DNA of 6,367 bases, taken from assembly GCA_947385505.1 (NCBI GenBank), contig CANDLP010000143.1, forward strand, positions 1-6,367. Direction: 5' to 3'. The DNA is from an uncultured Clostridia bacterium (GTDB lineage Bacteria > Bacillota > Clostridia > Oscillospirales > Ruminococcaceae). This document shows positions 1-5,723 of the stretch, one piece after another. Positions within the stretch are counted from its first letter, which is position 1. Each line of letters opens with the position of its first letter. The notes below the pieces were generated by a model. It made no database searches and was not told the origin of the DNA. It saw only the letters and a program-made list of their open reading frames with translations. Position numbers and translations under genes: made by a program.

Positions 1-1336
1 TGGAAGAGGCCTGTTCCGTCGCGCCCTGAGAAAGACCCTGCGCACCTGCGGAAACCTGATCCGAACCCGAAGATACCTGATCAGCGGCAATTTCGATCTT
101 GCCCATGGCATTGCTGAGCTCCCTGTTGATTCTCTTAACCGCGGTAATAAGTTCTGAGAAGTCACCAACATAAGCAGCTGCGTTAGTTTCGGTATCAACA
201 TTGAGCTTGCCCTCCGCCATAGCGGTAAGAATGCGCTCAATGTCCCCTATCATTCTGTTGAGATTCTTTACAAGATCAATAGTGGACTTGGAAAGAACAC
301 CGGTTTCATCCTTAGCGTCTGTTTCATATGTAGGAGAAGAAAGGTCGCCCAAAGCAAGCGTTCTTATACGGTCGCTGCAGGCTCTTATGGGCTTAACGAT
401 CTGCCCGCTGACAAATATCGCAACGATCACGCCCACTACCACAAATACTACAACCATAATCAATGTAATGACAATAGTGGTAATAAGACCGGTCATAAAA
501 TGCATCTTAGGAACTTCGGTGATGATTGACCAATTGTTTGCGTTGGTATCAATGGGAGCAAAGGCTATAAGCATTTGTTCATTATATTGAGAGCTGTAAT
601 ACTCGGTGTTGCCGCTCTCTCCCTTAGTCGCTTCGAGGATAACTCTGCTGTAATCCGCGAGAGCGCTGTCGTTTTTGGCCTGTTCAATAACATTATACTG
701 AGCGGTAATGACGCTCTCTTCGGGGAATGATACAATTGTGCCTTCTCCGTTGATTATATAGCCTCTTCCTTCGCCTTCGACATTTATGTCCTGTACTACT
801 TCCGTAAGCAAAGAGGGAGGCGCTTCAAAACGTACCACTCCTATTACCTCGGAGCCCACAACGCCGCCCTGCCACAAAGGAGCGGAAAATACAACGGTAA
901 AGTTGCCCGTAGCAATAGATATTACCGGATCGGACACATAGCTTTCACCCTGAACTGCTCTTTTAAAATACTCTCTGTCGCTGTAATTATTGCCGTCATA
1001 ACGGCTTACGCCGTTTAAATCAAGAATATTTGCGGCTTCAAGCCCCTGTCTTTGCGCAATTCCGTCGATTATGCTCTTCTGGCGTTCCAGATCATCGGGA
1101 AAAGACGAGAATGTAATGTCAAAGGTTGATCCGCCAACCTCGGCTACATTTAAATAAGATTCAAGACGATTTCTCAGTCTTTTTGAAGAATCGTTACATA
1201 AAGTATGCATTTCCATGGAAGCAGAATTCATACTGGTATTATACGACATAATAGCCGAAACCACACCAATTGAAATTGCCGGAATCACGGATAAGATGAT
1301 GATCCATAAAAGGATCTTGGTTTTAATAGACTTCAT
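1..1336 (-). CDS. Methyl-accepting chemotaxis protein (dCache-HAMP type), partial, C-terminus outside window
   Basis: This is a transmembrane chemoreceptor that would signal through CheW and CheA. The frame is open for 445 codons from the ATG at 1336 and leaves the window at base 1 without a stop. Residues 8-30 are the first membrane segment. Residues about 35-275 are an extracellular double-Cache-like domain, with a DREYFKRA stretch at 120-127, a TGNFTVVFSAPLW core at 143-155 and a GRGYIINGEGTIVSFP strand pair at 190-205. Residues 283-309 are the second membrane segment, and a HAMP domain starts near 311 (GQIVKPIRA). A second HAMP-like helical repeat (AEGKLNVDT) spans about 366-415. The start of the methylation helix (QVSAGAQGLSQGATEQASS) spans 427-445. 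Most of the signalling domain, including the hairpin tip, lies outside. The ligand cannot be told. No other in-frame ATG fits because a TGA lies seven codons upstream. The ATG has an unusual ribosome-site context, described separately. Confidence 0.95.
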   Translation of the reverse strand, partial: MKSIKTKILLWIIILSVIPAISIGVVSAIMSYNTSMNSASMEMHTLCNDSSKRLRNRLESYLNVAEVGGSTFDITFSSFPDDLERQKSIIDGIAQRQGLEAANILDLNGVSRYDGNNYSDREYFKRAVQGESYVSDPVISIATGNFTVVFSAPLWQGGVVGSEVIGVVRFEAPPSLLTEVVQDINVEGEGRGYIINGEGTIVSFPEESVITAQYNVIEQAKNDSALADYSRVILEATKGESGNTEYYSSQYNEQMLIAFAPIDTNANNWSIITEVPKMHFMTGLITTIVITLIMVVVFVVVGVIVAIFVSGQIVKPIRACSDRIRTLALGDLSSPTYETDAKDETGVLSKSTIDLVKNLNRMIGDIERILTAMAEGKLNVDTETNAAAYVGDFSELITAVKRINRELSNAMGKIEIAADQVSSGSDQVSAGAQGLSQGATEQASS

Positions 1337-1355
1337 TCCTTTGGTAATGCTTCAT
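1323..1355 (-). other. Candidate 10-codon leader ORF overlapping the chemoreceptor start
   Basis: A short frame runs from the ATG at 1355 to a TAA at 1323-1325 and would encode MKHYQRNEVY. Its ATG lies 10 nt after the best Shine-Dalgarno in the region (AAAGGAG, 1366-1372). The chemoreceptor ATG at 1336 is 19 bases further down, in another frame, with only an AAAGGA directly touching it. The leader ends just past the chemoreceptor start, an arrangement that permits translational coupling. It may equally be a chance ORF; there is no evidence that the peptide itself matters. Confidence 0.35.
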
Positions 1356-1372
1356 CCGAAGCAAACTCCTTT
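1350..1372 (-). promoter_or_regulatory. Ribosome site and small start-codon hairpin ahead of the chemoreceptor
   Basis: The Shine-Dalgarno AAAGGAG at 1366-1372 is followed by a 5-bp hairpin, GCTTC-GGAT-GAAGC (1350-1363), whose loop holds the first two bases of the leader ATG at 1355. The SD is about 29 nt from the chemoreceptor ATG at 1336, too far for ordinary initiation there. Either the hairpin brings them closer, or ribosomes load on the leader ORF and reinitiate. Confidence 0.4.
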
Positions 1373-1414
1373 CAATTTTTCTTGAGCAGCAAATAAAAAT
1401 CTACTTATAATATT

Positions 1415-1443
1415 ATTATACCAACTTTTATCGACAATTTCAA
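1415..1443 (-). promoter_or_regulatory. SigA-type promoter with extended -10 for the chemoreceptor gene
   Basis: The -35 box is TTGAAA (1438-1443), the spacer is 17 nt, and the -10 box is a perfect TATAAT (1415-1420) preceded by TGG, so it is an extended -10. Transcription should start near 1408, giving a 5' leader of about 72 nt. The chemoreceptor can therefore be transcribed independently of the response regulator gene upstream. The spacer also contains GTCGATAA, which resembles a flagellar SigD -10, but no matching -35 is seen. Confidence 0.8.
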
Positions 1444-1563
1444 GTGAAAAAGCAAAATTAAACATATTTAAGCATAATTATTAAAACTGGACGTACTTTT
1501 TTGTAACTTTTTTCATATGAAACATATAATAAAAACTATAATCAAAAACAAATATATTACGGT

Positions 1564-2199
1564 TTAAGCTTTTATATGCTCGCAGTAAAAAACCGCCAGC
1601 CCCGTTCTGTCCCTTATGTCCAGTTTCAGCAATATTCCGCTTATATAATTTCTTACCGTACCTTCGCTTAGATAAAGACAGCCGGCTATCTCCTTGTTGG
1701 AAAGACCCTTTCCAACCATTTCGATTATCTCCATCTCCTTTTCCCCCAAATCAAAGCTTTTGGGGTCAAAATCGCTTTCGCTCGGCATAAAAGCGGCTAT
1801 TTTTTCGGTCACATCGGAGCAGAAAACCGTTTTTCCGTTCAGCACGGTCTTGAGCGCAGGCACTATACCTTCATAGTCCTGTTTCAGTATATAGCCTTTC
1901 GCGCCTATCCTAAGCGCTTCCACTATATAATCGTCATCGGAAAAGGTCGTGAGAAACAGTATGCGCCCGTCCGGAAATTCCTTAAGAATTTTTTTCGCGG
2001 CGCTTATACCGTTCGTCTCCCCCATTCGTATATCCATCAAAAGCACGTCAGGGGAAAAACTGCGAAAAAGCTCTATCGCCTCGTTCCCGCTGCCGGCAAT
2101 ACCCAGAACATTTACCTCGCCGCTTGCCTCAAGTATTATTTTCAAAGAAGATGTGACAACGGGATCGTCGTCAGCTAAAAGAATATTTATTTTATTCAT
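1564..2199 (-). CDS. NarL/LuxR-family DNA-binding response regulator
   Basis: This is a 211-residue two-domain response regulator expected to act as a phosphorylation-controlled transcription factor. The receiver domain (about 4-120) has the acidic cluster D10-D11-D12, the phosphoacceptor D56 in LLMDIRM, the switch threonine T84 in FLTTF, and K106 in YILKQD. The HTH_LuxR domain (about 148-205) has the usual GLSNKEIAGCLYLSEGTVRN pattern at 165-184. All key residues are present. Length is normal for the family. The ATG is 3 nt after the TAA of the peptidase gene and has no recognisable Shine-Dalgarno, so translation is probably coupled to that gene. No histidine kinase is encoded in the window, so its partner is unknown. 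Targets are also unknown; its own operon or the nearby chemoreceptor are the simplest guesses. No clear intrinsic terminator follows the stop. Confidence 0.95.
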   Translation of the reverse strand: MNKINILLADDDPVVTSSLKIILEASGEVNVLGIAGSGNEAIELFRSFSPDVLLMDIRMGETNGISAAKKILKEFPDGRILFLTTFSDDDYIVEALRIGAKGYILKQDYEGIVPALKTVLNGKTVFCSDVTEKIAAFMPSESDFDPKSFDLGEKEMEIIEMVGKGLSNKEIAGCLYLSEGTVRNYISGILLKLDIRDRTGLAVFYCEHIKA

Positions 2200-2202
2200 G
2201 GT

Positions 2203-4506
2203 TTAATAGTAAAACAGTTCCACATTGCCGCTTTCGCCGGTTTCCATACCGAACATTACAAAGTCGGTATAAACGGCGTTTCCGTAGTAATCGTAAATTT
2301 CAAACGAGTAATAATAATCGCCGTCGTACAAATAATCATAATCGACTGTCAGCTCGCCGCCGCACACATAGGCAGCGCCGTAAAAATCAAAAGCATACTC
2401 CAGCGTTTCCGCGTCGTAAGCATAATAACACGGTTCGATCACGTCACCCGCCTTTAGCTGATAAAAATCCCTCGACGCACTTCCGCTTTCGCTGATACCG
2501 TCCCATACTCCCAGGACAGATGTCACCGCCGTCTCTCCCGAATAATCCTGCATTATTCTCAGGTTGGTATACTCGCCGTTCAGATAAATCGGCGCGGTGT
2601 ATATATTGTAAAAAGCGCCGTCTTCATAGGAGCTTTCAACCAAAAACGTACAAATCGGCTGCCCGTCGGGAAGAGCAAACCACATACCGTCAAAAAGGTC
2701 TCTGCACTCTCCCGTATCGTAATCCAGATCAACGTAATCGTCGGTACCCAGATCCAGCATATATTCCCTGTTATCTTCATTGTCCCAGTAGCTTAGCATT
2801 ACGTTACAGTAAACCGTATCCAGATTATACAGGCTGTCCTCGGTAAGGGTGAAGCCGTAAATACCGTACTCGTCAACGGCGGGATCGGAAGCAAAGGAGA
2901 TGGCGGTTTCCCCGCTGTCCCCGTTCAGCGAGCTGTCGGAGCTTCCTTCCCAATAGCCGAATTCCGAAAAATCAAACTCGGAACCCGACCAAAAGCCCGC
3001 GTCACCGTTTAGCCAACGGTCGGTGCCGTATCCGTCTATGCTTCCGTTTTCGCTGCTGCCGAAGGCGCATATGTCAGCAATACTTATGTAATAAGGACTA
3101 ACACAGATTTCCTTGAAGTTTTCCAGCTCGCGGCTGCCCTGTACGCTAAGGGGATAATAAATGTTAAGTCCGCCCGCCCCGTAGGAGCGTTCTCCGTTTT
3201 GAACATAATATATACATTCTTCAAAAAGCCTGGCAGTATCGCTCCCGTTTTCGGAAAATTTCAGGGTACCGTTGATAAATCCGTGAAGATCCACCATATT
3301 GGTGTAACCTTCACTGCGGTTATTGCCTCCGAAGTTAAGGGCGGATTTGGCGGCTATTATAACATCTGTAAGTCCGCTTTCATCACATATATAAGAATAC
3401 ACATCCCTGCAATGTTCGTTAAAAGCGATAAGAAACTCGTCAAGCTTGGTCAGATCAATAACCGACAAAGTAGCTTCGTCCTCTTCGCCGCTTCGGATAC
3501 AGCTTTCGTAATAGCCTCGGCAAATGCTTTCGCCCACCTCGCCGCCGTTTTTCGCTCCGCCGTTCACCGCCTCGGCAAAGGCGGTATAATCCCAGCCGTA
3601 GCCCGATTCAAGATCTTGCGAAGCCACCATATAATTTCCGTATGTGGCGAGAATATTGGCAAATTCCACCGCAGCCATTAAACAGGCATCGCTGCCTATA
3701 AGTTCAAAAGGATGCGCAAGATTTTCACCCAATGAAGAAAGCGCGGCGTCTATTTCCTTAAGAGTCAGGGAATCATTATCGTGCAGTTCGTCAAAGCATA
3801 CCCCGCTTATACTGCCGCCGCCGTGGTTCCAGAAATCCAGAACATTGAAGCGTGAACCGTACTCGGACAAGCCCCAGTTAAGGAAATCCGCCAAAGTATC
3901 AGGATCGCCCATATTGGCGGAATCGCCGCTGTACACAACCTCACAGCCGCCCCCGCTGATAAGCAGCCTTTGTTTTTGGCCGCTTTCGCACATATCGTTC
4001 CACCATTCTTCCGCTCCGTCCGCCTCAACCACAAAACGCAGCTTTGAACATAACTCGGTTGCGGACTGCATTTCCATCAGGTCGTCGGTGGCGGATCCGT
4101 CAGCGGATTCCAGATCGCTGCCGCACATATATACAAATACCGTCCAGATTTCCTCGGCGCCGCCGCTTTCCCCGCTTACAGCCATTCGGCTTATTTTCAG
4201 CTCGTTCCCGTCTTTCAGCGAAAGCATAGTTCCTCTTCCTTCGGGTATGCTGTCAGAGATATCCGCCTGATTTTCGGGGGCAGTCGCACTGTTTTCGGAA
4301 GACGGCTCGTTTGCGTTATCCGAAACGTTCGGAGCCTTAACTTCGGCGGAATCGCTTCGGGAAACCGAAGAGGTATTTGCGTTGGTCTCTGTCTGCCTCA
4401 AATCCGAATAAGGAGTTCCGCAGCCGCATAAAATGAGGCTCGCCGCCGTAAAGACCGCCGCCGGCTTCACTTTTTTTGAAAAAGATTTTGTCGTTTGATT
4501 TTTCAT
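2203..4506 (-). CDS. Clostripain-like cysteine peptidase (family C11), predicted lipoprotein
   Basis: This 767-residue protein is a predicted surface-anchored cysteine endopeptidase. Residues 1-29 are a lipoprotein signal: basic start, hydrophobic core, and lipobox L26-C27-G28-C29 with C29 as the lipidated cysteine. A Ser/Asn/Glu-rich linker follows to about residue 118. The C11 catalytic domain runs from about 121 (WTVFVYMCGSDLES) to about 480. It carries the catalytic dyad H228 (DFWNHGGG) and C275 (IGSDACLMA), plus the VASQDLESGYGWDY segment at 294-307. D273, two residues before C275, matches the position that in characterised C11 enzymes helps bind P1 Arg or Lys, so cleavage after basic residues is inferred. 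A Trp/Ser/Gly-rich stretch (498-540) leads to a Tyr- and Asp-rich C-terminal domain (about 541-767) that I cannot name. The gene starts 18 nt after the CheW-type gene with a poor ribosome site and ends 3 nt before the response regulator. Its substrate is unknown. Confidence 0.93.
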   Translation of the reverse strand: MKNQTTKSFSKKVKPAAVFTAASLILCGCGTPYSDLRQTETNANTSSVSRSDSAEVKAPNVSDNANEPSSENSATAPENQADISDSIPEGRGTMLSLKDGNELKISRMAVSGESGGAEEIWTVFVYMCGSDLESADGSATDDLMEMQSATELCSKLRFVVEADGAEEWWNDMCESGQKQRLLISGGGCEVVYSGDSANMGDPDTLADFLNWGLSEYGSRFNVLDFWNHGGGSISGVCFDELHDNDSLTLKEIDAALSSLGENLAHPFELIGSDACLMAAVEFANILATYGNYMVASQDLESGYGWDYTAFAEAVNGGAKNGGEVGESICRGYYESCIRSGEEDEATLSVIDLTKLDEFLIAFNEHCRDVYSYICDESGLTDVIIAAKSALNFGGNNRSEGYTNMVDLHGFINGTLKFSENGSDTARLFEECIYYVQNGERSYGAGGLNIYYPLSVQGSRELENFKEICVSPYYISIADICAFGSSENGSIDGYGTDRWLNGDAGFWSGSEFDFSEFGYWEGSSDSSLNGDSGETAISFASDPAVDEYGIYGFTLTEDSLYNLDTVYCNVMLSYWDNEDNREYMLDLGTDDYVDLDYDTGECRDLFDGMWFALPDGQPICTFLVESSYEDGAFYNIYTAPIYLNGEYTNLRIMQDYSGETAVTSVLGVWDGISESGSASRDFYQLKAGDVIEPCYYAYDAETLEYAFDFYGAAYVCGGELTVDYDYLYDGDYYYSFEIYDYYGNAVYTDFVMFGMETGESGNVELFYY

Positions 4507-4524
4507 ATGTATTTTGACCGTAAC

Positions 4525-5340
4525 TTATTCCCGATTTTCAGCGTTTTCCTCAACGCTTTTATTATAAACATGAACCATCTTAACGATCTCCTTGTCATCG
4601 GCAATAAGTATCTCTCCCTTTATTTTTTCGTTGTGCGCAACTCCGCTTATATATCCCGACATATACAGACAGCGGTTTCCGTTTTTCTTTTCTATCATCT
4701 CAAGCGCGTCCACCGCTCTCACCTTATCCACCACAAAGCAAAGACAAGCCTCCACGGAACCGGGCACATCGCCTAAAAATATCAGCATTTTATAGGACTC
4801 GTCAAGTATCTTCTCGTGAGCGGAATTCAACGCGCGAATAAGCTTTTTTCCGCAGGTTTCGGCTTCACGAAGCTTTTCGGGCGCCGATTTCGCTTCCTCT
4901 ATCTTTTTCAAAAGCTCCGCTTCAAAGCCCTGAGCCTCGGCGATGTGGTCGGACACCTCGCTTCTGTCGCTTACAAAGGCTTTATCAAACTTATCCCCAA
5001 AGAACACGTCGGTATCCGAAACGCAGAATTCCTCTTTCGCCTTTATACATCTGGTGATCTCCCTGACATATTCCGTCGCGCCCTCTAATTTTTTGGCAAG
5101 CAATTTGGCGGCCTTTGCCGTTTCTTCCTTATTATCGCTTATATTGAGCAGTTTTTTCAGATCAAGCACCGGAGTAACATTGCCTCTCTGAGTTGTAACG
5201 CCCAGAAACTCAGGAGGAGCGTTGGGAACAAAGGTCAGAGAGGGCATCTGCGCTATGCCGGTCACCCTTTCGGTGCTTATGGCATAAAGCTGCTGTTGCA
5301 GCTCAAATATTATCCAAGGCAGGCTGTTTGTAGGTTCCAT
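4525..5340 (-). CDS. CheW-type chemotaxis coupling protein with inserted degenerate CZB-like domain
   Basis: This is a 271-residue cytoplasmic protein expected to link chemoreceptors to a CheA kinase. The first half of a CheW fold spans about 8-68, with the conserved VPNAPPEFLGVTTQRGNVTPVLDL region at 38-61. The second half spans about 186-258, with CFVVDKVRAVDAL at 201-213 and ISGVAHNEKIKGEILIAD at 231-248. Between them lie a helical module (about 80-150) resembling the CZB domain found inside some clostridial and deltaproteobacterial CheW proteins (EEFCVSDTD then FFGDKFDKAF), and a connecting helix (about 152-185). The zinc-binding His and Cys positions of CZB appear to be replaced. Canonical CheW is only about 150-170 residues, so the insertion explains the size. 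The ATG at 5340 is chosen because it has a strong SD (GGAAGGAG) 9 nt upstream. The frame stays open to a GTG at 5439, but those codons lie on a terminator-like hairpin. First gene of the three-gene unit. Confidence 0.85.
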   Translation of the reverse strand: MEPTNSLPWIIFELQQQLYAISTERVTGIAQMPSLTFVPNAPPEFLGVTTQRGNVTPVLDLKKLLNISDNKEETAKAAKLLAKKLEGATEYVREITRCIKAKEEFCVSDTDVFFGDKFDKAFVSDRSEVSDHIAEAQGFEAELLKKIEEAKSAPEKLREAETCGKKLIRALNSAHEKILDESYKMLIFLGDVPGSVEACLCFVVDKVRAVDALEMIEKKNGNRCLYMSGYISGVAHNEKIKGEILIADDKEIVKMVHVYNKSVEENAENRE

Positions 5341-5349
5341 ATAATATTG

Positions 5350-5357
5350 CTCCTTCC
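5350..5357 (-). promoter_or_regulatory. Ribosome binding site deciding the CheW-type gene start
   Basis: GGAAGGAG lies 9 nt before the ATG at 5340. It is the only strong Shine-Dalgarno found for the three-gene unit, and it sits a few bases after the T-run of the terminator-like hairpin. A leader decision at that hairpin would therefore directly control access to this gene. Confidence 0.85.
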
Positions 5358-5364
5358 AGAAATT

Positions 5365-5399
5365 AAAAAACCCGCCGACCGATACGGTGATCGGACGGG
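5365..5399 (-). terminator. Intrinsic-terminator-like hairpin just before the CheW-type gene
   Basis: On the minus strand a GC-rich hairpin (CCGTCCGAT, loop CACCGT, ATCGGTCGG; one T-T mismatch) spans about 5373-5398 and is followed, after GCGGG-type bases able to pair with the outer CCCG, by six T residues (5365-5370). It lies only 8 nt before the ribosome site of the gene it precedes and more than 300 nt from the preceding stop codon. It therefore fits an attenuator, or the 3' end of a free small RNA, better than the terminator of the preceding gene. Strength was judged by eye; no folding energy was computed. Confidence 0.7.
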
Positions 5400-5408
5400 A
5401 TATAATAC

Positions 5409-5455
5409 TATCGGCTAACTGAAAAGCCGCAATTTGCACAATTTCTTATCTGCGG
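5409..5455 (-). promoter_or_regulatory. Overlapping alternative hairpins upstream of the terminator
   Basis: CCGCA (5451-5455) can pair with TGCGG (5427-5431). CGGCT (5425-5429) can pair with AGCCG (5412-5416). GCCGATA (5409-5415) can pair with TATCGGT (5378-5384), which is part of the 3' arm of the terminator. Each pairing excludes the next, which is the geometry of an antiterminator/terminator switch. The stems are short (5-7 bp), so chance cannot be excluded. Confidence 0.35.
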
Positions 5456-5548
5456 ACGTTTTGCGCGTCAAAAGTGCTCGGAATGCTTTAGTATTCCTGT
5501 GCTTTTTTCCTTAAAATCGTCACGCATTTAGCGAAATTGCACTAATAC

Positions 5549-5596
5549 CAATCCATTTTTGATATGGCGCAATACCCGCGGGTCAAAAATGAATTG
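5549..5596 (-). repeat. 14-bp inverted repeat with nested palindrome
   Basis: On the minus strand CAATTCATTTTTGA (5583-5596) faces TCAAAAATGGATTG (5549-5562). Thirteen pairs are Watson-Crick and one is G-U, so all 14 pair in minus-strand RNA. The loop region carries the 10-bp palindrome ACCCGCGGGT (5574-5583). Confidence 0.75.
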
Positions 5597-5605
5597 CCCC
5601 CAAAT

Positions 5606-5637
5606 TACTAATCCCACAGTTTAAAAGGGGATTAGTA
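5606..5637 (-). repeat. 10-bp perfect inverted repeat
   Basis: TACTAATCCC (5606-5615) and GGGATTAGTA (5628-5637) are perfect inverted copies around a 12-nt loop. This is the first long hairpin of the candidate leader RNA. On the minus strand it is not followed by a T-run, so it is unlikely to be a terminator. Confidence 0.75.
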
Positions 5638-5674
5638 TAAATTGCTTTGTTTTCAGATACGCCCTAATAAAATA

Positions 5675-5703
5675 AGTATATCACATTTTGTTCTAATTTT
5701 CAA
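5675..5703 (-). promoter_or_regulatory. SigA-type promoter with extended -10 for the leader RNA and CheW-peptidase-regulator unit
   Basis: The -35 box is TTGAAA (5698-5703), the spacer is 17 nt, and the -10 box is TATACT (5675-5680) preceded by TGA (extended -10). The start is expected near 5668. The promoter begins about 20 nt after the stop codon of the zinc-ribbon gene, so the downstream unit has its own transcription. It has the same -35 box, spacer length and extended -10 as the chemoreceptor promoter at 1415-1443. Confidence 0.75.
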
Positions 5704-5723
5704 CCTGATTTAAAGGTTTTATT

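Larger units (their letters stand above)
5365..5668 (-). ncRNA. Candidate structured leader RNA or small RNA, about 300 nt, family not recognised
   Basis: This stretch between the zinc-ribbon gene and the CheW-type gene has no credible coding frame. It lies between a strong promoter (5675-5703) and a terminator-like hairpin (5365-5399). It contains successive inverted repeats: 5606-5637 (10-bp arms), 5549-5596 (14-bp arms), 5524-5540 (short), 5470-5506 (two-part stem), 5455-5469, 5427-5455 and 5412-5429. Several of the 3' hairpins overlap and cannot form together, as in attenuators. It does not show the conserved motifs of the c-di-GMP, SAM, TPP or glycine riboswitches that I looked for. Alternatives are a MITE-like dispersed repeat or a stand-alone sRNA. 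The promoter and repeats are visible directly; the regulatory role is inferred. Confidence 0.5.

Noticed and set aside
201..590. Plus-strand open frame of 129 codons near the left edge
   Set aside because: It lies opposite the HAMP and second membrane segment of the chemoreceptor, whose frame is intact over all 445 codons.
1444..1563. Intrinsic terminator after the response regulator gene
   Set aside because: The gap is AT-rich with only the TTTCATATGAAA palindrome. No GC stem with a T-run is visible on the minus strand, so read-through to the chemoreceptor is possible.
3199..4270. Long plus-strand open frames opposite the peptidase gene
   Set aside because: They lie antisense to a gene with a clear lipobox, catalytic dyad and C11 motifs. 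Their translations show no recognisable domains and they have no ribosome sites.
5341..5439. In-frame GTG start at 5439 adding 33 residues to the CheW-type protein
   Set aside because: The extra codons are read from the terminator-like hairpin and its T-run, no CheW similarity is seen there, and the ATG at 5340 has a strong ribosome site at 9 nt.
5340..5703. A c-di-GMP riboswitch upstream of the CheW-type gene, or a SAM, TPP or glycine riboswitch
   Set aside because: I looked for the conserved c-di-GMP-I core (CACGCACAGGGCAAACC-like and the tetraloop-receptor helices) and hallmarks of the other classes and did not find them.
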